From the NCBI GenBank assembly GCA_938084585.1, contig CALKFF010000033.1, positions 1 through 64,000 of the forward strand: 64,000 nucleotides of DNA, in the 5' to 3' direction. Both the position numbers and the translations under genes were made by a program. Positions 57,801 to 64,000 of the stretch are shown here, piece after piece. The notes under the pieces were generated by a model. It searched no databases and was not told where the DNA came from. It worked only from the letters and a program-made list of their open reading frames with translations. Source of the stretch: an uncultured Flavobacteriales bacterium (GTDB lineage Bacteria; Bacteroidota; Bacteroidia; Flavobacteriales_D; Sanyastnellaceae). How positions within the stretch are numbered: the first letter of the stretch is position 1; each line of letters starts with the position of its first letter.

Positions 57801-59708
57801 CTCACTCATGCACATGAGCGATTCTCCGGCCACGTCGTAGGATGTGGTCAGGGCAAGCTCGATGTCGGGGGTGTCAAGGCAGTTGACTGTCGGGAAAGTG
57901 GGGGTGGAGGTTGAGGCTCCTTCTCCGTTGTAAGGCAGTCCATTGTACGTCCATGAGTACGACAAATTTGCGCCTTCTGGAACGTTGGTGGGTTCGATTT
58001 CTTGTCCTTCGCACGCCGCTTCGAATTCCCCAGTGGGGATCTCGGCCACACGGACGTCCACAAACCCTTCAAGTTGATTGCTCGCGCATCCGGCGTTGTC
58101 CACGGCTGTGACCGCAACCGAAATCGGTCCAGCCGGTTGTGTTGTAGGCAGGTCCAATTCCAAGGTCAAGACCCCACTGCCGTCGAGTTCTTGGTCGTTG
58201 CCTCCGAGTGCGGAGGTCCAAGACACAGTGGTGGCTGCCCCACTGGACGCCACAAGATTCACGTCAAGCACGGCCACACTTCCGGCGCATGCGGCGTCAA
58301 GGTCGTCGCCGTTGGCCCAAGAGATGGCGGGGATGGCGTTGACTGGAATGGTCACCTCCAAGGGCGCGTCGGAATTGTCGCACGTCGTGCCATCGGCGAA
58401 TGTCGAGTTTTGTCCGACCGTGATGTCCACGCTTTGGTTGAGGGCTTGCCACATCCGAGAGGTGGCGTCCCCGCCGTTGGGCGGCACAGAGGTGAACCAA
58501 CTGTAGTCCGCGGTTTCGTTCAAGGCAGTTTCACTGACCACGACGACTTCCAACATGTCTCCCTCACACAAGGTGGACGCGGACGGTGCTCCGTTGAAGC
58601 TCAGCTCAGGCGGTGTTGGGGTGTGAACCACTTGAGTGACAGACGCAGAGGCAGAACACGTGGCTGTTGTGCTTGTGCCGTTGTCGTCGGTCACGGTGTA
58701 CACAAGGTCGACGGTTTGTTCCACCACATCGCCATCCGCAGGGTTGATCAGGTTGGTCAGGCCCAGGCTGGAATTTCCATTGCTCCAGGACCACTCTGCC
58801 GTTGGCACCCCAGCGGCGTCGTTGGTGTAGTCTGTGATTTCGATGTCGCTCACCACGAGGGCATCCTCTCCATTGCACACAGGGTCGGTGCTCAGCGTAA
58901 AGGTGGGGGCAGCCACGACTTCCACGGCTTGAAAGGTGGCAGGGGAAGGGCCGCAGGCGTTGGTGGCGTTGACGGCCAAAAGGTGCTCCCCAAGGTCCTC
59001 AAGGGCGATGGACGACAGGCCCAAACTCAAGGAAGGTCCATTGCATCCCAAGCCCGACGCCGAAACGTCGTCGTTGTCCAACGTGGCACCCGTGGGGCCG
59101 ACCAAGGTGTACGACAAGGTGGTCGACTCTGGGCCCTCTGAGCCTGTGGACATGGAGGCGCTGAACAAGTCTCCAGCACACAACACGGCACTGTAGTTGG
59201 ACACCACAGGTGCGCTGGGCGCGCCAGACACCACGAATTCTGTTGGGGTGACGATTTGGGCCAGAACGGGGAAGTCCGGGTTGTTTGTGGCAATCTCCAA
59301 CGCGCCGTTCTCCAAGGAAACTTCGTAGCAGCCGGCCTGGAGCACTTCGAACGACAAGGAGGTGGACATCGTCCAGTCCTCCAAGGCCTCGCCTGTGGAC
59401 GCATCCAAAGCGATGAAGTCAGCCAATTCCGAGCTCGACAACAGGGCGCCGTTGTGGCTGATTTGCCAGGGCACGGATTGCAGGGTGTTGGCACCCACTG
59501 TATCTGGATCCAGGATCGTGACCGTCACGTCATCACCAACACAGAACGGTGCTTCAGAAACTGTCATGCCGGTGGGGGGGAAGGTTTCTAAAGCCTGGCT
59601 CTCAACAGCCGCGGTCACAAGAAACATTGCTGCAAACAACACCTTCATGACACCAGAACGCATCAAGCGCTTGGTGAGGTTGTTTGAATCGGTCGAATGA
59701 ATGTCCAT
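51876..59708 (-). CDS. Giant (2610 aa) secreted adhesin-like protein with Ig/PKD-like repeats and gliding-motility-type (CHU_C, T9SS type B) C-terminal domain
   Basis: C-term YIWSFGNGEGSAEEHPSVEYARPGTYNTQLLVVNEFGCTD (PKD) then LYVYAPNAFTPNNDGLNDAWAPSI...WRIAIKKKGGRGAIIYTGHIQMIR. Confidence 0.9.
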   Translation of the reverse strand: MDIHSTDSNNLTKRLMRSGVMKVLFAAMFLVTAAVESQALETFPPTGMTVSEAPFCVGDDVTVTILDPDTVGANTLQSVPWQISHNGALLSSSELADFIALDASTGEALEDWTMSTSLSFEVLQAGCYEVSLENGALEIATNNPDFPVLAQIVTPTEFVVSGAPSAPVVSNYSAVLCAGDLFSASMSTGSEGPESTTLSYTLVGPTGATLDNDDVSASGLGCNGPSLSLGLSSIALEDLGEHLLAVNATNACGPSPATFQAVEVVAAPTFTLSTDPVCNGEDALVVSDIEITDYTNDAAGVPTAEWSWSNGNSSLGLTNLINPADGDVVEQTVDLVYTVTDDNGTSTTATCSASASVTQVVHTPTPPELSFNGAPSASTLCEGDMLEVVVVSETALNETADYSWFTSVPPNGGDATSRMWQALNQSVDITVGQNSTFADGTTCDNSDAPLEVTIPVNAIPAISWANGDDLDAACAGSVAVLDVNLVASSGAATTVSWTSALGGNDQELDGSGVLTLELDLPTTQPAGPISVAVTAVDNAGCASNQLEGFVDVRVAEIPTGEFEAACEGQEIEPTNVPEGANLSYSWTYNGLPYNGEGASTSTPTFPTVNCLDTPDIELALTTSYDVAGESLMCMSEPLAFPVTVTPVAEFALALPDVLCADAEVEFEVSGPGLNAFLCEEATLEYAWAVDRGNGFQPAGTGTSLSLSTGDAGAIEVAVEAITTGSAGTCVNTETVVLNVAANPVLSPFNENLMFCEDGSLELEAAFDVNENGGIAYNWELGDLTSFILQGQGTPDVSLSLSEASSASNGTLGLTVLDAVGCQTSADVSFDVLTLPVPGTVSWEGSAVGTCSGDGVVFSMEAPQLDPALDPQAYNYTWTATNEAGEVLPTVPTTDPLSDLLTGVTIPTAAWTPTLEPSQVNMALTLTDGMCTSTTTYTNAIQIYPRPRVTSGDADLSICAGDDWTGVLTGASSLTFTGSFTGDAYEETSDASGDVLWTMPWSEIGPLHAQNDPVGFPTSFDLTAVSNFGTLTCENTWTLNVEVHDNPEIAALPLEQVLCDNGDLGLEADVLLNPNGGLDFAWTVDMAEDFNAVESNGGQSLTLSLVDGSDTPSTNVSLVATDSEGCVAQVATTLFVHSAPVSVNVMFSELDSAICSGDLITLTMDEPALDGSSTLDDFSYIWTATGSNNESYTVSQLSPFVDEAIDLSLANSQAWSADFDPVTVSFELDMTDGVCASTVAFPDQISLYPSPRITVPNNLDYRMCEGSDWTAPISGASSLSYLSPYTGDVIELSSTTGTIDWVMPWSEAEAAIQAGDDTVFELLATSDFGGAVCTDTWTLTLDVVGNPMINPNNTNVPDEICVGQSVTISSGMVQGSSNGQPISFVWSNAGDDPIFNVNPFQTGASAGISVNTNIPVPASGEVTFTLTDGAGCQADTTLSVVIHELPTFGALTATPDAVCSGEEIQLTFDGIDVDDSLDVANATYAWSASVDGNNVPVSGDAFSLAVTPSINSVVAADFTEPTPVLFELTAGSNGCVATQTWDDLVFIYPAPRIQNSNTFVCQDQEWSAAITGPETLTTLGQNGLEDVVWGVNGAGQFEVTLPPDYLVAQGGQSVQTFPFLGTIEYEDVGLTCVSENALNLSRRLAPSFNVTGDDTSGPAGDLVMCEGADLTLNSFVDQNGATESFFWQVDNGYPNQINEDDAYFIDVLPEAPLTSATVVSGVATVVYSEYNSTPADFECVVEQPWSFTVLPTPSVDWTIPEWACDGTSVQVEAALATGADSLAGNGLTWEWDWNTSTFNEMVSSDAPSSSVSFPAAYEPSIDGIHDQNVSLVVTDSYGCVSLPSTQTVYALEFPVINLETELACDGDTVTWVASGADDYTWFGINGFEDPIELFNSSYATTGTDISELTVSGIDTPVLVEVSGSIPYIIPGSGTFASCFTSASATASEYALPTLSPDFTVAPVFCEGGTVDFLDLSESDSPANTTYSFFATTGLELDNVPSSQTSFEVIADSTVFEVTKSLLYVQGEDSLVCSAQFDSTFVVFAAPAVALTGPSGICQGEEATLTYEVTNYETSSVYTPTWFHGNTYSSTESDNQAVLVPNVGVGAAPSEVMQVGLRVEDDRGCVSDLETWTVDVLATPVLAWTLGLPEEVCSPAQGCAEVGLLNEGLPFNTGVEYIFGNAAPSPINSACNNYTNPSPCPRLDSMAVVVRFAHDLGPDGTLFCTNRLVDSITVNPTPEPAFAIDAPQACLDTAEGNCIPLSHDLGMYNFCEDDSLSFNWYVTPLDDLDITDFTVEDADQIMPSICLDKEGAVEIVIEVENTHGCSQTSPAQPFVVRGLPRPELTFLQESICLPTTVSVLNSSAGAANFSMSIPGFPTYDDFLSPLELNVEYPGYYDADFTVSNTYTVGEHVVVCAVDTTYEQAFEGRTPPVALFEVLPDTVVEFVDPVVDFENMSTGAVEYIWSFGNGEGSAEEHPSVEYARPGTYNTQLLVVNEFGCTDVHSQSIDVTTDLYVYAPNAFTPNNDGLNDAWAPSIIGQDLIASYECHIMNRSNHVLFYSEDPNEAWDGSNAVTGEGLHYSSGGEVFAWRIAIKKKGGRGAIIYTGHIQMIR
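54750..57480 (-). repeat. Three tandem super-repeats of about 300 aa (0.90-0.92 kb each) inside the giant adhesin
   Basis: Landmark IYPRPRV / LYPSPRI / IYPAPRI near 56.88, 55.97, 55.07 kb; landmark FCEDGSLELEA / LCDNGDLGLEA / ICVGQSVTISS near 57.46, 56.54, 55.64 kb. Confidence 0.8.
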
Positions 59709-59898
59709 GCAGGTAAGGAGTGTTCAATCTGGCAAGTTACGGAGGACACGGATTGCGCCCCTCTTTAGGTGTCGATAAAACGCCAGGGGATCCTTGACGC
59801 TTTTCCATGCGGCGCTGTTGATTGCTTCCCTTCGTCCGTGGCGCGCCCAGTGAAGTGCGCAAGAACTTGGGGACGAAAATTCAAAAACCATTCATACC

Positions 59899-62694
59899 AT
59901 GAAACATCTTACGTTTTGTGCACTCCTCGGTTTGGGGATGCACATGCTTGGCTTTGGCCAAACGTACACCTTGACCGTCGAGTCGACCGAAGTTGGCGAC
60001 TTGGGGACGGACGCTGGAGACCTCGGAACGGCCTACCGTCTCTACGTGAATTCGAACGATCCGACAGACAAATTCTCAGCGGTGTTCGGAAACGACCAAG
60101 ACACGCTGTCTATCGTTACGCCAGACAACATTTACAACAGCGCGTTCAATTCATCTTGGAATGCGTCAGGCATCAACGCTCTGCTTTTCGGTGTCTTCCC
60201 CGACTTGGAATACGACAGCTATGCAACCATTGGGTTGGACGGCCCGGCGGCAAACACTCCTGGCGCTGAGGATCCTTCACTCGTCCAAGACGCAGGTCTG
60301 ACTACTACAGTGTCGGGTTATTTCCAAGCTGGAGGCACTGGGCTTGAAGTCAACACGCTGACGGGCGCGTCTTGGTATGTGTTGAACACCGCTGCAAATG
60401 CGCTCCCTGACGCCAATGGCCGCTGGTTGATTTCGCAAATCACCACCACAGGAAGCATCTCAGGAAAAATCAACGCTCAGATTTTCCCTCTTGGCGTGGG
60501 TGCAGACCAGGTTCAGATTTCCATCGAGTTTGACGGGGTGGGCACCTTCTCCGAAGGTGGTGCCGTGGTACCAGGTTGCACAGACATTGCTGCGTGCAAC
60601 TACGACCCAGCAGCTACGGAAGACAATGGTTCTTGCGAGGGCATTCCAGAGGGCTTCTGCGATTGCAACGAAAACACCCTTGACGCAGTGGGCGTGTGCG
60701 GCGGAACGTGCATGATGGACGACAACGCGAACGGCATCTGCGACGACATAGAGGTGGAAGGGTGCACCAACCCCACTTCTTGCAACTACAATGCCGATGC
60801 CAACGTGGACGACGGTTCTTGCGAAGGATTCCCGACTGGATACTGCGACTGCTTCAGCTCCGTGCTGGACACCGACAACGACGGCGTGTGCGACGACGAA
60901 GAAGTCGACGGTTGCGACGATCCATTTGCGTGCAACTACGATTCGAACGCCACTGAGAATGACGGCTCGTGCGAGTACTGCTCTTGTTCCGATTCTCAGT
61001 ACACCTTGTCCGTGGAGACCGTGGAAGCGTACAACAGCGATTTGAACGTCTACCGCTTGTATGTAAACACGTTGGACGCAGCAGACGCGCTGAGTGCGGT
61101 GTACAGCAATGAACAGGAGCCGTTGATTTTGAATGTGCCAGAAGGCATCTACAACCACCCGCAAGGGTCATGGAACGCTGCAGGTGTCAACCCAGGCATG
61201 TTCCAGGATTTTCCAGATTTGGTGGACGATTCGTACGTGACCATCGGCTTGGACGGTCCCGCAGCTCCCTTGGATGGCAACTACCAGGATGCGTCTCAAT
61301 TGGACCTTGGCAATGTGTTGACCCCATTCTTCACGGACAACGGCGGCATGTCGTTGGTGTCAGACACCGACCCTGGCATTTCATGGTATGTGTTGCCAGG
61401 TGCTGAGAATGCCCTTCCAGATGCGAACGGTCAAATTTTGATTGCCCAAATCGCGACCACCGGCAGCATCAGCGGCACGGTGAACTACCAGGTTTTCCCT
61501 GAAGGGAACCAAGATGCCTCCTCCTACGTCAGCGTGTCCTTCGACGGGGTGGGCACCTTTGGCCAGAACTACTTCTGCGGTTGCATGGAAGCCAACGCCT
61601 GCAACTTCGATCCTGAAGCCAACTTCGACGACGGCACCTGCGAGTACGAGTCTTGCATCGGTTGCATGGACATGGACGCGTGCAACTTTGACGCCACTGC
61701 GACGTTGGACGACGGCACCAGCTGCATCTACGCTGTGGAGGGCTACGATTGCGACGGCAACTGCCTCGGTGCTGACGTGAACATGAACATGATTTGCGAC
61801 GAGGAAGAAACCGGTTGCACGGACATGACCGCTTGCAACTTCGACGCTTCCAACGTGTTCGAGGCCAACGACGAATGTGAGTACGCCAATGCCGGCTACG
61901 ATTGCGAGGGCAACTGCCTGATGGACATGGACATGGACGGCATTTGTGACGAGTTTGAAGTGCCTGGTTGCACCGACAACATGGCCTGCAACTACAGCGC
62001 CGACGCCACCGACGACGACGGCTCTTGTGTCTTTGCAGACGAAGCGTGTGAGGAATGCGCAGAGGATGGAAGTGTGGTGTTGAACGACGCCGACGGCGAC
62101 GGGGTGTGTGACGGAGACGAGATCGAAGGCTGCTTTGATGAAACGGCTTGCAACTACAACCCCGACGTGACCGACGTGAACAACGACGTGTGTGAGTACG
62201 CAGAGCAGTACTACGACTGCAACGGTGACTGTGTGAACGACGCCGACGGCGACGGGGTGTGCGACGAGTTGGAAGTTGCGGGGTGCACCAACGCCATTGC
62301 GTGCAACTACGACGAGATGGCCACCGACGACGACGGTTCATGTGCGTTCCCCGGGGACGCTTGTGACGACGGGGACGACACCACCATCAACGACGTCTAC
62401 GACGACGGTTGCGATTGTGTGGGAGAAGTGGACGGTGTGGCTGAAAATGCCATTGCGTTTGGCATGTTCCCGAACCCTTCCAACGGCGAAGTGACCTTGA
62501 ACATTCCAGGCGCCCACACAGGGGTGTTGATGCAGGTGTTGGACGCGTCAGGCCGAGTGGTGTGGCTTGAAGAAAACATGGTGCTGCAAGGCAACGTCAT
62601 GGTGGACTTGTCTGCACTCAGCAGCGGGACCTACAACGTCATGCTTTCAGACGATCGCGGGGTGTCCGTTCAGCGTTTGTCCATTCAGCGCTGA
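59899..62694 (+). CDS. Secreted Cys-rich surface protein: two copies of a ~190-aa N-terminal module, nine GCxxxxACN[YF]xxxAxxDDGSC repeats, T9SS type A C-terminal domain
   Basis: Signal peptide MKHLTFCALLGLGMHMLGFGQ; repeat units read directly; C-term FGMFPNPSNGEVTLNIPG...LSSGTYNVMLSDDRGVSVQRLSIQR. Confidence 0.88.
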   Translation: MKHLTFCALLGLGMHMLGFGQTYTLTVESTEVGDLGTDAGDLGTAYRLYVNSNDPTDKFSAVFGNDQDTLSIVTPDNIYNSAFNSSWNASGINALLFGVFPDLEYDSYATIGLDGPAANTPGAEDPSLVQDAGLTTTVSGYFQAGGTGLEVNTLTGASWYVLNTAANALPDANGRWLISQITTTGSISGKINAQIFPLGVGADQVQISIEFDGVGTFSEGGAVVPGCTDIAACNYDPAATEDNGSCEGIPEGFCDCNENTLDAVGVCGGTCMMDDNANGICDDIEVEGCTNPTSCNYNADANVDDGSCEGFPTGYCDCFSSVLDTDNDGVCDDEEVDGCDDPFACNYDSNATENDGSCEYCSCSDSQYTLSVETVEAYNSDLNVYRLYVNTLDAADALSAVYSNEQEPLILNVPEGIYNHPQGSWNAAGVNPGMFQDFPDLVDDSYVTIGLDGPAAPLDGNYQDASQLDLGNVLTPFFTDNGGMSLVSDTDPGISWYVLPGAENALPDANGQILIAQIATTGSISGTVNYQVFPEGNQDASSYVSVSFDGVGTFGQNYFCGCMEANACNFDPEANFDDGTCEYESCIGCMDMDACNFDATATLDDGTSCIYAVEGYDCDGNCLGADVNMNMICDEEETGCTDMTACNFDASNVFEANDECEYANAGYDCEGNCLMDMDMDGICDEFEVPGCTDNMACNYSADATDDDGSCVFADEACEECAEDGSVVLNDADGDGVCDGDEIEGCFDETACNYNPDVTDVNNDVCEYAEQYYDCNGDCVNDADGDGVCDELEVAGCTNAIACNYDEMATDDDGSCAFPGDACDDGDDTTINDVYDDGCDCVGEVDGVAENAIAFGMFPNPSNGEVTLNIPGAHTGVLMQVLDASGRVVWLEENMVLQGNVMVDLSALSSGTYNVMLSDDRGVSVQRLSIQR
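60573..62349 (+). repeat. Degenerate coding repeats GCxxxxACN[YF]xxxAxxxDGSC (nine units)
   Basis: GCTDIAACNYDPAATEDNGSC, GCTNPTSCNYNADANVDDGSC, GCDDPFACNYDSNATENDGSC, GCMEANACNFDPEANFDDGTC, GCMDMDACNFDATATLDDGTSC, GCTDMTACNFDASNVFEANDEC, GCTDNMACNYSADATDDDGSC, GCFDETACNYNPDVTDVNNDVC, GCTNAIACNYDEMATDDDGSC. Confidence 0.9.
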
Positions 62695-62732
62695 TGGCCT
62701 GCGACTGAGTTGATTACACATAATATTTCGAG

Positions 62733-62760
62733 AAAGCCCGGGATCGTCCCGGGCTTTTTT
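62733..62760 (+). terminator. Rho-independent terminator
   Basis: AAAGCCCGGGA-TCG-TCCCGGGCTTTTTT. Confidence 0.92.
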
Positions 62761-62865
62761 CGTGTTATGTTTTTTAAAGCGAGGAAATGGACCAAATCGA
62801 CGTCCAAATCGTTTTTTTGCCTGGCCTGAAAAGTTATCTTCAGCCCGAAAACCAAATACCAACTC

Positions 62866-64000
62866 ATGAGACATTTTGTCGCTTCATTGGCCTTTTGTCT
62901 GGGTCTTACGATTCCTGCCTTCGCCCAATACTCGCTCACGGTAGAGAGCTCTGCTCCTGTTGGAGACGACACACCAGGCATGGTGTACCGGTTTTACGTC
63001 AACGCGGCAGACGCCTTAGACAAGTTGTCGGCGGTGTACGGAAGCGATTCGTCACCCCTCGTCATCAACACGCCGGCTGGCATTTACAATGCCCCTGCTG
63101 CTGCTGGACCGTCCGCGGAGGGTCTGTCGGACTTTTTGCTGGGCTTTTTCCCTGAAATCGCAGATGACAGCTACGCGACAGTCAACTTGATCGGCGCAGC
63201 TGCATCTTCTGGCATTGCTGGAGCTGCGGCACCTCAAGTCATTGAGGACTCTGCGTTAATCAACGGAATCACAGCCTACTTCACCGGCAGCAACGACGGG
63301 ACTTTGCTGGAAGTGAACACGCTCATTGGCGGCTCCTGGTTCTTGACTGGCGCGGCAGGCAACGCTTCCCCTGACAGCGAAGGACGCTGGTTGGTGGCCC
63401 AGGTCACCACTGAAGGCGACATTTCGGGTTCCATCAACGTCCAAATCTTCCCATTGGGAGTCCAAAGTGAGACCAACGTGGTTCGGAAGTCCTTCGATTT
63501 CACGGGCACAGGCGTGTTCGTCAACGAAGAAATCTTGGGCTGCATGGACGAGACGGCCTGCAACTACAACCCCGACGTCACAGAGGACGACGGTTCCTGC
63601 GCAGAGCTGGACGAGTGTGGGGTGTGCGCAGGCATGGGCATCCCTGAGGGGGAGTGCGATTGCGATGGCACTTTGATTGACGAGTGCGGGGTGTGCGGAG
63701 GCACCGGCATTCCTGAAGGACAATGCGATTGCGAGGGCACCTTGATCGACGCCATTGGCGTGTGTGGAGGGGATTGTCCTTCGGACGTCAATTTCAACAA
63801 CATCTGCGACGACGAGGAAGTGTACGGATGCATGATTGACTTGGCGTGCAACTACAACCCAGAAGCGACCATCAACGATTCCTCGTGTGATTTCACATCA
63901 TGCTTGGCGTTCGGTTGCAACGACGTGAGCGCGTGCAACTTCGATCCTGAAGTCAACTTCAACGACGGCAGCTGTGTGTACGCGCAGGCTCCTTACGATT
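62866..64000 (+). CDS. Paralog of the 59899-62694 protein, 3'-truncated by the window end (absent from the supplied ORF track)
   Basis: Reading from ATG 62866: MRHFVASLAFCLGLTIPAFAQYSLTVESSAPVGDDTPGMVYRFYVNAADALDKLSAVYGSD...GCMDETACNYNPDVTEDDGSC...GCMIDLACNYNPEATINDSSC...GCNDVSACNFDPEVNFNDGSC, no stop before 64000. Confidence 0.88.
   Translation, partial: MRHFVASLAFCLGLTIPAFAQYSLTVESSAPVGDDTPGMVYRFYVNAADALDKLSAVYGSDSSPLVINTPAGIYNAPAAAGPSAEGLSDFLLGFFPEIADDSYATVNLIGAAASSGIAGAAAPQVIEDSALINGITAYFTGSNDGTLLEVNTLIGGSWFLTGAAGNASPDSEGRWLVAQVTTEGDISGSINVQIFPLGVQSETNVVRKSFDFTGTGVFVNEEILGCMDETACNYNPDVTEDDGSCAELDECGVCAGMGIPEGECDCDGTLIDECGVCGGTGIPEGQCDCEGTLIDAIGVCGGDCPSDVNFNNICDDEEVYGCMIDLACNYNPEATINDSSCDFTSCLAFGCNDVSACNFDPEVNFNDGSCVYAQAPYD

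Noticed and set aside
60573-62349. Regularly spaced repeats that might suggest a CRISPR-like array
   Set aside because: Repeats are degenerate at DNA level and conserved only as protein (GC...ACN...DGSC); spacing varies.

Overview
64 kb of a high-GC chromosome that reads as a Bacteroidota (Flavobacteriales-like) genome. Supporting signs are T9SS type A and type B (CHU_C-like) C-termini, TAnnTTTG-type -7 promoter elements, and families such as DUF3127, DUF3078, BatA-N, MnmD and TIGR02757. I support about 50 CDS, most of them housekeeping: rpsT, radC, wecB-like, murQ, aroE, glmM-like, hppA, pdhB, etfBA, purE, fabD. There is also an accessory secretome: TonB receptor, secreted PLD-type nuclease, GH20, GH13, VCBS/ASPIC protein, a 2610-aa type-B T9SS adhesin, and two paralogous Cys-rich repeat proteins. 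The second paralog runs off the right edge and is missing from the ORF track. I saw no rRNA, tRNA, CRISPR array or mobile element. Best leads: (1) about 20 genes have a TAnnTTyG -7 element starting 11-13 nt (mostly exactly 12) upstream of the start codon, predicting widespread leaderless transcription and re-defining several starts; (2) three unrelated secreted proteins end in a dockerin-like D-x-[DN]-G-DG...DLLxxLxxFGxxCx-COOH tail, a candidate non-T9SS sorting or anchoring signal; (3) an unannotated, strongly structured RNA of about 85-90 nt with its own promoter and terminator upstream of rpsT; (4) three tandem super-repeats of about 300 aa in the giant adhesin; (5) an MnmD-Nudix fusion; (6) a dihydroorotase homolog with degenerate metal ligands. 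All family calls come from reading motifs; no database search was run.
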